32,283 bases of DNA from Pantoea sp. 18069 (GTDB lineage: Bacteria; Pseudomonadota; Gammaproteobacteria; Burkholderiales; Burkholderiaceae_C), in assembly GCF_902706035.1 (NCBI RefSeq), contig NZ_CACSJA010000047.1, positions 1 to 32,283 of the forward strand, read 5' to 3'. The position numbers and the translations under genes were made by a program. The notes under the pieces are model-generated. The model ran no database searches, was not told where the DNA came from, and saw only the letters and a list, made by a program, of their open reading frames with translations. Shown in pieces: positions 20,554 to 27,465 of the stretch; the stretch's first letter is position 1, and each line of letters starts with the position of its first letter.

Positions 20554-20732
20554 GAAGCCGCAAACGCAAGTGGCGCGACAGGCGCGAACCCATCCCCGAC
20601 TTTGCGCTGCCCACCGAAAACTGGCCCCACCCATCAGAGAAACCAGCCCCGCAAGACGGGGCTTTTTCTATCCCCAAAAGTGTCTCGCAAGGCGCAACCC
20701 CGCACTCGCAGGCACCGAACGAAAGTGAGTAA
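20550..20732 (+). CDS. Short basic frame overlapping a terminator-like hairpin
   Basis: 60 aa, ATGA overlap with the previous gene. Starts very basic (MRSRKRKWRDRREP). Its middle codons are the arms of the hairpin at 20645-20668, so either the gene is translated through a terminator or only the first 30 codons matter. No family is known. Confidence 0.4.
   Translation: MRSRKRKWRDRREPIPDFALPTENWPHPSEKPAPQDGAFSIPKSVSQGATPHSQAPNESE
20645..20668 (+). terminator. Terminator-like hairpin
   Basis: AGCCCCG (20645-20651) pairs with CGGGGCT (20657-20663), loop CAAGA, then TTTTC. It is placed before the last gene of the arm, like the other hairpins, but inside a short frame. Confidence 0.6.
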
Positions 20733-20735
20733 AAA

Positions 20736-20999
20736 ATGATCGGCGACCAAATTACGGGATCTCTGCCGCAGGTGATCATCCAGGCGGTGACGCACGAAGG
20801 CCTGACGGTCACGGTCGACGGCCAGGCAGCACAACTGGCGGTCGTTACCTGTGACGGCCGAATCATCGCCGCAGGCGTTGAGGTGGCCAACGAGGCCCGA
20901 GCCGTGGCGGTGAACTCTTACCGCAGCTTCCTGAAAGGCCGGGGCCATCTGCGCATACTGAGCGCCCCGCTCACGCAAGGTCTACGCGCCATCGCCTGA
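20736..20999 (+). CDS. Last phage gene before the attachment junction, unknown
   Basis: 87 aa; short distance (3 nt) after the previous frame. Beta-rich (ITGSLPQVIIQAVTHEGLTV TVDG pattern) with no cysteines beyond one and no catalytic motif. This is where lambda has int/xis, but nothing here resembles a recombinase or a small excisionase with a helix-turn-helix. A strong terminator follows. Confidence 0.5.
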   Translation: MIGDQITGSLPQVIIQAVTHEGLTVTVDGQAAQLAVVTCDGRIIAAGVEVANEARAVAVNSYRSFLKGRGHLRILSAPLTQGLRAIA

Positions 21000-21018
21000 C
21001 GACCAGGCCCAAAAAACG

Positions 21019-21052
21019 AAAGCCACCAGGGTCAACCTTGGCGGCTTTTTTG
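21019..21052 (+). terminator. Strong terminator closing the rightward arm
   Basis: A long stem joins AAAGCC (21019-21024) to GGCTTT (21043-21048), continues after one mismatch with about six more pairs, and is followed by a T run. It separates phage transcription from the host gene junction. Confidence 0.8.
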
Positions 21053-21084
21053 TTGCCTGCTGCGCGTATACATAGAGAGTCCTA

Positions 21085-21168
21085 TGGGCAGCCCAGACTG
21101 ACGAAGCCTATCTTCGGAATGGGCGCGCTGGCGGACGTCGCGACTGCGTCAAAAGTATCTGATCTCAT
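21085..21168 (-). pseudogene. rimO: 5' fragment of rimO, broken at the prophage junction
   Basis: On the minus strand a frame from the ATG at 21166-21168 ends PKIGFVSLGCP and then stops. IGFVSLGCPK is the near-invariant start of RimO, the radical-SAM methylthiotransferase that modifies Asp of ribosomal protein S12. Homology ceases exactly at the next codon, where phage-type sequence begins. The break lies in an 11-bp palindrome TGGGC-A-GCCCA (21085-21095). The rest of rimO is not in the window, so integration into rimO is the simplest reading. Confidence 0.75.
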
Positions 21169-21274
21169 TTGGTTTTCGCAGGGCGACCTGGCGGATTGGC
21201 TGGGGGCGGTTATTGTAAGCGAGGCCCGCCATGCGCTCTTGTGCGCCTGCGCTAAACCCTTGAACCACGGCGCT

Positions 21275-22522
21275 TCAGCGCCTGGCCTGCTCCACCGCCG
21301 CGGCCAGCCGTTGCACGGCCTGCTCGATCTGCGCCACGTCGGGCGCGGCGAACGACAGGCGCATGGCGTGCACCTGCGCGCCCTCGGGATAGAACGCCTT
21401 GCCGGGCACATACAGCACCTGGCGCGAGACGGCGGCATCGAACAGCGCCTGTGGGTCTATGGATTGCGCAAACGTGGCCCAGACGAACATGCCGCCGGCT
21501 GGAGGCGCGCAATGCACCTGGCCCTCCAATTGGGCGGCGATGCCCTGCACCAGCGCCTGCATGCGCCGCTGGTATTCGGCGCGGGCGCGCTGCACGGTGG
21601 CCGGGTAGCGCCCGCTTTGCAGGTAACAGGCCGCGACCATCTGCGCCAGCGGCGAGGTGCACAGATCCACCGTCTGCTTGGCAATGGTGCAGCGGCGCAG
21701 CAGATCGCCATCGGCCAGCATCCAGCCCACGCGCAAGGCAGGCGCCACGGTCTTGGAAAGGCTGGAGAGGTACACCACGGGGTTGACGGCAGCGCCCGAC
21801 TGCTCGCCCAGCGTGCGCAGCGCCGTGGGCATGGGCGGCGTGCTGCCATCCGGGGCGTCGAAGCACAGTTCGCCATACGGGTCGTCTTCCACCACCCAGA
21901 AGCCATAGGTGCTGGCCAACTGCACCAGCGCTTCACGCCGGGCCGCGCCGAGCAAGGTGCCGCGGGGATTGGAGAAGTTCGGCACGGTGTAGAGCAGCTT
22001 GGGGCGCTGCTGCGCGGGCAGGCTGCGCAGCAACTCGGCCAGCGCCTCGGTCTGCAGGCCATGTTCGTCCATGGGCACGGTCAGGATGCGGGCCTGCGCC
22101 AGGCGCAGGGCCTGCAGCGTGGCGGGATAGGCGGGCACTTCCACCAGCACGGTATCGCCCGGCTCGATCAGCACCCGCACCAGCAGGTCGAACGCCTGCT
22201 GGGAGCCGGTGGTCACGAGCAGTTGCTCGGCGCTGGCCTGCATGCCGCGCGCGCGCGTCTGCGCCGCGAGTGCTTCGCGCAGGAGTGGCAGCCCTTCGGT
22301 GGCGCAGTATTGCAGCGCCTGCGGCCCGCCCGCCATGGCCTGACTGGCGGCCAGCGCCAGCCCATGCGCATCGAACAGGCTGGGCGAGGGGTAGCCGCCC
22401 GCCAGCGAGATCATTCCCGGCTGGCTGAGGTAGGGAAACAGCTCCCGGATGGGAGAGCCCGCAGGCTGCGCGAACATGGCGGCAAAAGCCGGCATGGCGG
22501 CCTGTGCATACAGCTCGCTCAT
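21275..22522 (-). CDS. PLP-dependent aminotransferase (2-aminoadipate type)
   Basis: 415 aa, fold-type I class I/II aminotransferase. N-terminal MISLAGGYPSPSLF (38-51) and QYCATEGLPLLREAL match the LysN/MocR-like 2-aminoadipate branch. The ligand site includes LVTTGSQQAFDLL, NFSNPRG (182-188), WVVEDDPYGEL (209-219) and the Schiff-base lysine K257 in YLSSLSKTVAPALRVGWM. The start overlaps the stop of hglS by 4 nt, so the two are coupled. With the 2-oxoadipate enzyme next to it, the likely reaction is 2-aminoadipate to 2-oxoadipate in lysine breakdown. Specificity is inferred from context. Confidence 0.85.
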   Translation of the reverse strand: MSELYAQAAMPAFAAMFAQPAGSPIRELFPYLSQPGMISLAGGYPSPSLFDAHGLALAASQAMAGGPQALQYCATEGLPLLREALAAQTRARGMQASAEQLLVTTGSQQAFDLLVRVLIEPGDTVLVEVPAYPATLQALRLAQARILTVPMDEHGLQTEALAELLRSLPAQQRPKLLYTVPNFSNPRGTLLGAARREALVQLASTYGFWVVEDDPYGELCFDAPDGSTPPMPTALRTLGEQSGAAVNPVVYLSSLSKTVAPALRVGWMLADGDLLRRCTIAKQTVDLCTSPLAQMVAACYLQSGRYPATVQRARAEYQRRMQALVQGIAAQLEGQVHCAPPAGGMFVWATFAQSIDPQALFDAAVSRQVLYVPGKAFYPEGAQVHAMRLSFAAPDVAQIEQAVQRLAAAVEQARR

Positions 22523-23919
22523 GCGGCCTCCACCACGGCCGCGCGACGCAGTTCAGCGCGCAGCTGGTCGATGGAGCGCTGCTGCGCCGCTTCGTACAGC
22601 GCGATTTCGTCGTGCACGCGCGCGCCCAGCGCGGCCTCGAAAGACTGCTGCGCGGCATGGGCCTGGTATTGCTTTTGCTCTTCGCCGCCCAGGTTGGACT
22701 GGAAGATGCCGGCCGCGCTCACCGGCAGGAAGTCTTCATAGGTGATCGGGTCGGCCTGCACCCAGCCCCTGGCCAGCAGTTGCTCCAGGCCGGCATCGGC
22801 ATGGTCCGCAGCGGCTTGCGCCCGGCCGCACGCGCTCAGGCTGTAGCGGTAGAACGCCAGCCCCTGGGCGCGCAGCGCGTCATGGGCGTCGGGGAAGGCG
22901 CGGAACACCTGCTGCAGCCGCTGCGCGTAGTCGGGTGCGGCGCTGCCGGCATGGCCCATGTCGCGCACTTCGGTCAGCAAGGCGTCGTAGAGGGCGCGGC
23001 CCTTGCGGGTCAGCGCGACGCCGCGCTGCTCGATCTCGCCGAAGCGCGCGGTATGGGCGCCCTCGTCGTCGGTAAAACGCACGGTTTCCTGCAGCGCCTT
23101 GAAGCTGGTCTGGCGCAGCAGGATGGGGCAGTTGCGCCGCGGCGGGCCTTCGACCACGTCCTTGGCGTCCATGCCGCGCGCGGGCATCGCGGCCTGGGCG
23201 GCATCGATATCCAGCGTGCGCGGCGTCAGGTGATTGATGTGCGGCCCGCGAAAGCACACTACATCCGCCACCAGGCGGTGGGAGGCCTGCAGCGCACGGT
23301 AGGTCCCGGCGTCCACAGTCGCCGTGCTGTGCCAGCGGAAGGTTTCCAGCGCTTCACGCACGAATGCGTCGGCGTCCGCTGCAGACAGGCCGCCGGCGGT
23401 TTCGCACTGGGCGATCAGCTCCAGCGCCCGCGGCGTGAAGATGCAGCGGCGCGCCAGGATATCGGCGGCCTTCTGGCGCAATGCCGGGTCGGCAATCAGC
23501 TCCAGCCGCAGCAGCGAGGTGAACACGCGAAAAGGGTTGGCCAGCAGCGCGGCATCGCCCACCGGACGGAAGGCCGTCGAATGCACGGGCACACCCGCCA
23601 CCGACAGGTCGTAGTAGCCCACGGGCTCCATGCCCATGACGGCAAACAGACGCCGCAACGTTTCCAGTTCTGCCGCCGTGCCCACGCGAATGGCGCCGTG
23701 GCGCTCCACATCCAGGCGCTCGAGTTCACCGGCACGCGCCAGTTGCGCGCGCAGCGCGGGCTCGGCGCTCAGTGCGTGGCTGTTGATATCGGCCACCAGA
23801 TCCACAAGGGTGCCGTACTGCGGCACTTCCTGCCGGTACATCGCCGACATGGCGTGCGAGAAGCGCGCACGGACCTCGTCTGTACCGACAAAGGAGGAGT
23901 TGCTGTTCATATTGCTCAT
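22519..23919 (-). CDS. hglS: 2-oxoadipate dioxygenase/decarboxylase (HglS, DUF1338/YdcJ)
   Basis: 466 aa from the ATG at 23917-23919, the length of Pseudomonas putida HglS. Family features: MYRQEVPQYGTLVDLVADIN (N-terminal metal-site His/Glu region in this family), VGYYDLSVAGVPVHSTAFRP, CFRGPHINHLTPRTLDID and FLPVSAAGIFQSNL near the end. HglS is a vicinal-oxygen-chelate Fe(II) enzyme that turns 2-oxoadipate, O2 and water into D-2-hydroxyglutarate and CO2. It is the missing step of D-lysine catabolism. Coupled with the aminotransferase, it forms a two-step route from 2-aminoadipate. Confidence 0.88.
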   Translation of the reverse strand: MSNMNSNSSFVGTDEVRARFSHAMSAMYRQEVPQYGTLVDLVADINSHALSAEPALRAQLARAGELERLDVERHGAIRVGTAAELETLRRLFAVMGMEPVGYYDLSVAGVPVHSTAFRPVGDAALLANPFRVFTSLLRLELIADPALRQKAADILARRCIFTPRALELIAQCETAGGLSAADADAFVREALETFRWHSTATVDAGTYRALQASHRLVADVVCFRGPHINHLTPRTLDIDAAQAAMPARGMDAKDVVEGPPRRNCPILLRQTSFKALQETVRFTDDEGAHTARFGEIEQRGVALTRKGRALYDALLTEVRDMGHAGSAAPDYAQRLQQVFRAFPDAHDALRAQGLAFYRYSLSACGRAQAAADHADAGLEQLLARGWVQADPITYEDFLPVSAAGIFQSNLGGEEQKQYQAHAAQQSFEAALGARVHDEIALYEAAQQRSIDQLRAELRRAAVVEAA

Positions 23920-23978
23920 GATGTAACCAAAGAGAGGCAGGGGCTGAAGCCGGATGCAGCGCCCCCGCCGTTGCCGAT

Positions 23979-24971
23979 TCAATCCGCAGTGGCGCCGGAG
24001 GTCTTCACGATGTCGCCCCACTTCACGCGATCACGCGCGAGGATTTCGGCGAATTCCTCGCGCGTCGTCGGGCTGGGCTCTGCACCCGCTTCGCGCATCC
24101 TGGCCTGCACGGCCGGCAGCTGCAAAACCCGCACCAGGTCCTCGTTGATCTTCTTCGTCACCGCATCCGGCGTCTTGCTGGGCGCAAGCACGCCAAACCA
24201 CGGGCCTGCGTCGTAATCGGGCAGTGCGGCAGCGGCAGCGATCGTGGGAACGTCGGGCAGCGCAGGCGAGCGCGCTGCGGTGGTCACGGCAAGCGCCTTC
24301 AACTTGCCGGAGCGGATGAACGACAGCGAGGAAGGAAGGTTGTCGAACATCACATCGACACTGCCTCCCAGCAGGTCGGCAATGGCGGCGCTGCTTCCCT
24401 TGTAGGGAATGTGGCTCATTTCAATCTGGGTCATGCGCTGGAAAAGCTCGCCCACCAGATGGGTCGAAGTACCCGCACCTGCCGAGGCCATGTTCACACG
24501 CTTGGGATGGGCTTTGGCATAAGCGACCAGATCGGCCAGCGTCTGGATGCGCGCGCGCTCGGCAAACGCCGGCGAAACCACCAGCACATTCGGCACCTGG
24601 GCGATCAGGGAGACAGGGGAAAAGTCGGTATCCGCGTTGTAGGCGATTTTCTTGTACAGCGCCGGATTGATGGAGAACTCGCCGACCGAGCCGACCAAAA
24701 GCGTATAGCCGTCCGCCTGAGAATTCGCGGCGCCACTGGTGCCGACCATGCCTGCGGCGCCGGGACGGTTATCGACCACCACGGCTTGCTTCCACAGCAG
24801 TGACAGCTGGTCGCCGACCACTCGCGTCACCATGTCGGTAGTGCCCCCGGCCAGATACGGGACGATGATGCGCACCGGCTTTTCAGGGAACGGTGCGGCC
24901 ACCGCGAGTGCTGAGACCAGTGTGCCGGCAACTACGCTGGCTTGGACGAGAGAACGGACGAGACGCTTCAT
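23979..24971 (-). CDS. Bug-type tripartite tricarboxylate carrier substrate-binding protein
   Basis: 330 aa from the ATG at 24969-24971, with AAGGA 8 nt upstream. Signal peptide SLVQASVVAGTLVSALAVAA precedes the mature start (PFPEKPVRIIVPYLAGG), which is the family signature (P-x-[KR]-P-[IV]-[RT]-x-[IV]-V-P). Also VVDNRPGAAGMVG, SLIAQVPNVLVV, HIPYKGSSAAIADLLGGSVD and ARSPALPDVPTIA. These periplasmic proteins are very abundant in Bordetella and Comamonadaceae and bind carboxylates. No membrane TctA/B genes are adjacent. It is probably controlled by the divergent LysR gene and may serve the lysine/adipate-type pathway next to it. Confidence 0.88.
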   Translation of the reverse strand: MKRLVRSLVQASVVAGTLVSALAVAAPFPEKPVRIIVPYLAGGTTDMVTRVVGDQLSLLWKQAVVVDNRPGAAGMVGTSGAANSQADGYTLLVGSVGEFSINPALYKKIAYNADTDFSPVSLIAQVPNVLVVSPAFAERARIQTLADLVAYAKAHPKRVNMASAGAGTSTHLVGELFQRMTQIEMSHIPYKGSSAAIADLLGGSVDVMFDNLPSSLSFIRSGKLKALAVTTAARSPALPDVPTIAAAAALPDYDAGPWFGVLAPSKTPDAVTKKINEDLVRVLQLPAVQARMREAGAEPSPTTREEFAEILARDRVKWGDIVKTSGATAD

Positions 24972-25014
24972 TTTATATTTCCTTATGGGTTGGGTCGGGT
25001 TGCTCGGCACCGAC

Positions 25015-25040
25015 ATCACAGACGCTGACTGAACTGTGAT
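25015..25040. promoter_or_regulatory. LysR-type operator candidate
   Basis: ATCACAG (25015-25021) and CTGTGAT (25034-25040) form a perfect 7-bp inverted repeat with a 12-nt spacer. It lies in the 153-nt gap between the divergent Bug and LysR genes, where a LysR regulator normally binds. Confidence 0.55.
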
Positions 25041-25095
25041 CTGCGGATCATTACTCATCAAGCAACGTATCAAAAGCGAATTATTTACCTACAAT

Positions 25096-25112
25096 GATGA
25101 CCAAAAGTCATC
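25096..25112. promoter_or_regulatory. Second inverted repeat near the LysR start
   Basis: GATGAC (25096-25101) and GTCATC (25107-25112) with a 5-nt spacer, 12 nt before the LysR gene start. It may serve autoregulation. Confidence 0.45.
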
Positions 25113-25124
25113 AAGTGGACCTGC

Positions 25125-26024
25125 ATGAGACAACGCATCCCCAGCCTGAGCAGCCTGCGCGCATTCGAGGCCGCAGCCTCGCACCTCAATTTGCGCCGCG
25201 CGGCAAAAGACCTGTTCATCACGGAAAGTGCGGTATCGCGACAAATCATCGCCCTGGAAAAATTCCTGGGAGTGACGTTGTTTCGGCGTGCCAACAAGCG
25301 CGTGACACTGACCGCGGCCGGCGCCGCATACAGCCGGCAGGTGCGAGAGGTGCTGGGACAACTCGAACGCAACACCCTCGACCTCATGGCGCACGAGGGG
25401 TCCGGGGGCATCATCGAGCTGGCCTGCGTGCCCACGCTGGCCGTCGAGTGGTTGATTCCACGACTGCCCGACTTCTACGCGAAACATCCGCAAGTTGTCG
25501 TCAACATCAGCGCGATGACAGGCGTCTTTTTCTTTGACGGCGCGCCGTATGATGCGTCCATCCATTTCGGCACGGATGTCTATCCGGGAGCGCGCACCGA
25601 CCTGATGTTCGGCGAGGAATCGATCGTGGTCTGTCGCCCGGATTTCTTTGCGGGCAAAGCGGTGGTTTCAGAGATGGAAGTGGCCACTGCGCCCCGGCTG
25701 CATCTCGCTTCGCGCGCCCTCGACTGGAAGCTTTGGATAGAGTCCGCAGGCATTGACCTGGCCAACCCCATGGGTGGCGCGCGCTTCGAGCACCACACCA
25801 TGGTGATCAGCGGCGTGCTCGCCGGCCTGGGCGTAGGCCTGGTCCCGCGCTTCCTGGTCGAGGAATACCTGCTCAAGGGAGAGCTGCTCTCCCCGGTCAA
25901 GCACTTCCTGCGTTCGCCCAACGCCTACTACTTCGTGACACCGGACTCCCGCCCGACCAGCGACGCCGTGGCGGGGCTGCGCGAGTGGCTGCTCGCAGCG
26001 GCGCGTGATTTCGCCTGCGCCTAG
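25125..26024 (+). CDS. LysR-family transcriptional regulator (GcvA-like)
   Basis: 299 aa. Winged helix at residues about 5-65: LSSLRAFEAAASHLNLRRAA, then LFITESAVSRQIIALEKFLG and LFRRANKRVTLTAAG. The effector domain follows (ELACVPTLAVEWLIPRLPDF). The C-terminal part has GLGVGLVPRFLVEEYL, usual in GcvA-like members. It is divergent from the Bug gene with two inverted repeats in between. Expected to activate that gene in response to a carboxylate. It is immediately followed by a decayed receptor gene. Confidence 0.92.
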   Translation: MRQRIPSLSSLRAFEAAASHLNLRRAAKDLFITESAVSRQIIALEKFLGVTLFRRANKRVTLTAAGAAYSRQVREVLGQLERNTLDLMAHEGSGGIIELACVPTLAVEWLIPRLPDFYAKHPQVVVNISAMTGVFFFDGAPYDASIHFGTDVYPGARTDLMFGEESIVVCRPDFFAGKAVVSEMEVATAPRLHLASRALDWKLWIESAGIDLANPMGGARFEHHTMVISGVLAGLGVGLVPRFLVEEYLLKGELLSPVKHFLRSPNAYYFVTPDSRPTSDAVAGLREWLLAAARDFACA

Positions 26025-26025
26025 C

Positions 26026-26683
26026 ATCTTCAACCCGCAGGATGCGCGCGACCGCGCGGGCCGCTACCTCGACCCCATCGTCGGCAAGAACTTCGAGCTC
26101 GGCATCAAGAACAGCCTGCACGGTGGCGAAGCTCAACACTTCGCTGGCCCTGTTCCGCATCCAGCAGGAGAACCTGGCCCAGGCCGACGGCGACTTCATG
26201 ATTCCCGACGGGCTCGACCAGGCCTACTACGGCGCCAAGGGTGTCAGGAGCACCGGTTTCGATATCGACGTGTCGGGCGAGCTCCAGCCGGGCTGGAATG
26301 TGTCCGGTGGCCTCACCCACTACACCGCGAAGGACGCCTCCGATGCCGCCGTGAATACCAACCAGCCGCGCACCCTGTTGCGGGTATTCACGAGCTATCG
26401 CCTGAGCGGCAGCTTCAGCGGCCTGACCCTGGGCAGCGGCGTCAACTGGCAAAGCAGCAACTACACCACCGCCAACGGGCCGAACGGCCAGGAACGCGTG
26501 CAGCAGGATGCATGCGCGCTGTTCAGCCTGATGGCGCGCTACCAGTTCAATCCACGCACTTCGTTACAAATGAACGTGAGCAACCTGTTCGACCGGAAAT
26601 ACTACAGCCAGATTGGCTACTACAGCCATGGCGCCTGGGGTGCTCCGCGCAGCGTCATGGCCACGCTCAGCCATGAATTCTGA
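26026..26683 (+). pseudogene. C-terminal remnant of a TonB-dependent siderophore receptor
   Basis: Beginning 2 nt after the LysR stop, IFNPQDARDRAGRYLDPIVG and FELGIKNSLHGG match the late beta-barrel of FpvA/FhuE-type receptors. The frame then shifts near 26115-26125. In the new frame LNTSLALFRIQQENLAQADG, YYGAKGVRSTGFDIDVSG, FTSYRLSGS, LFDRKYYSQIGYYS and the terminal SHEF complete a normal barrel end with final Phe. Plug domain and most of the barrel are missing. So it is 5' truncated and frameshifted. The junction with LysR looks like a deletion end-point. Confidence 0.8.
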
Positions 26684-26940
26684 GCTGCGACAGGCCCTTG
26701 CGCGCCCGGTGGAAAGGCAGGCACGCACGGGCAAGGCGCGCGCCGGCCCCGGGAAAACGAGGGTGAAATGGCCTTCACTGATGCTTCAGAGGCATTTACA
26801 GTGCACTGGCGCAACAATTCGAGGCAAAAAAGCGCTTGCGCTACTTGGAAAGCAGAAAATTTCCCAGTAGCATCTGTTGAACCGATAAGAAGCGCATGCT
26901 TGGCATTGGTCCAGAATTATCACCAACTAGGAAAAGCAAC
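26684..26940. other. Intergenic region upstream of the SWIB gene
   Basis: No gene is seen. The right half is AT-richer and should hold the SWIB promoter; I cannot choose a -35/-10 pair with confidence. Confidence 0.3.
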
Positions 26941-27243
26941 ATGGCAACTGCAAAGAAGGCACCGGCCGCAGCTTCTGCGACACCCGCTAAGAAACGCACC
27001 CCCAACGCCGCCTTCATGAAACCGCTGACCCCCAGCCCGGCCCTGGCCGCGGTCGTGGGCTCGGCTCCGCTGCCACGCACGGAAGTCATCAGCAAGCTGT
27101 GGGTCTACATCAAGGCCAACAAGCTGCAAGATGAAGCCAACAAGCGCATGATCAACGCCGACGCAAAGCTCAAGGAAGTGTTCGGCAAGCCCCAGGTTTC
27201 GATGTTCGAAATGGCGGGCCTGATCGGCAAGCACGTGAAGTAA
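26941..27243 (+). CDS. SWIB/MDM2-domain protein
   Basis: 100 aa from ATG 26941, with AGGAAAAG upstream. Residues 1-25 are a basic Lys/Ala/Pro tail as in histone-like proteins (TAKKAPAAASATPAKKRTP). Residues about 26-100 are the SWIB fold: FMKPLTPSPALAAVVGSAPL, SKLWVYIKANKLQDEANKRM, INADAKLKEVFGKPQVSMFE and GLIGKHVK. Stand-alone bacterial SWIB proteins are common in Burkholderiales and Chlamydia and are thought to be nucleoid-associated; their role is not settled. A strong terminator follows. Confidence 0.9.
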   Translation: MATAKKAPAAASATPAKKRTPNAAFMKPLTPSPALAAVVGSAPLPRTEVISKLWVYIKANKLQDEANKRMINADAKLKEVFGKPQVSMFEMAGLIGKHVK

Positions 27244-27260
27244 TTCCGTTGTGCCTAGAG

Positions 27261-27287
27261 AAGCCGGCAGCTTGCCGGCTTTTTTTC
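27261..27287 (+). terminator. Intrinsic terminator after the SWIB gene
   Basis: AAGCCGGCA (27261-27269) and TGCCGGCTT (27273-27281) form a 9-bp stem with loop GCT, then a T run to 27286. Confidence 0.88.
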
Positions 27288-27337
27288 GTCTGGCGCACGG
27301 GAAATTTTGCAAAAGCGTTGCGAAAAACAAACTACGC

Positions 27338-27358
27338 AATGCGAATTAGTCCTATTTC
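27338..27358. promoter_or_regulatory. Fur-box-like site upstream of the siderophore receptor
   Basis: AATGCGAATTAGTCCTATTT resembles betaproteobacterial Fur boxes (AATGCGAAT-N-ATTCTCATTT type), with several mismatches on the right arm. It lies about 110 nt before the receptor start, and a similar site precedes bfd. Confidence 0.45.
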
Positions 27359-27465
27359 TATCTATGATTCGCTCCGGCCGGTGGAGGGGGCAGACGCGCC
27401 ACTCTCCGGTCCAAAAATCAAGCGACTCTCACAGAGAGTCCACTATCATTTCCGGAGCATTTACC

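Noticed and set aside
20736..20999. Excisionase or integrase remnant next to the junction
   Set aside because: No helix-turn-helix and no tyrosine or serine recombinase motif is visible.
22504..24216. Long plus-strand frame opposite hglS
   Set aside because: A mirror frame in GC-rich DNA; the minus strand encodes an unmistakable HglS.
27307..27465. Earlier start for the siderophore receptor
   Set aside because: It would place the Fur-like site inside the gene and put a non-signal-like extension before the signal peptide.
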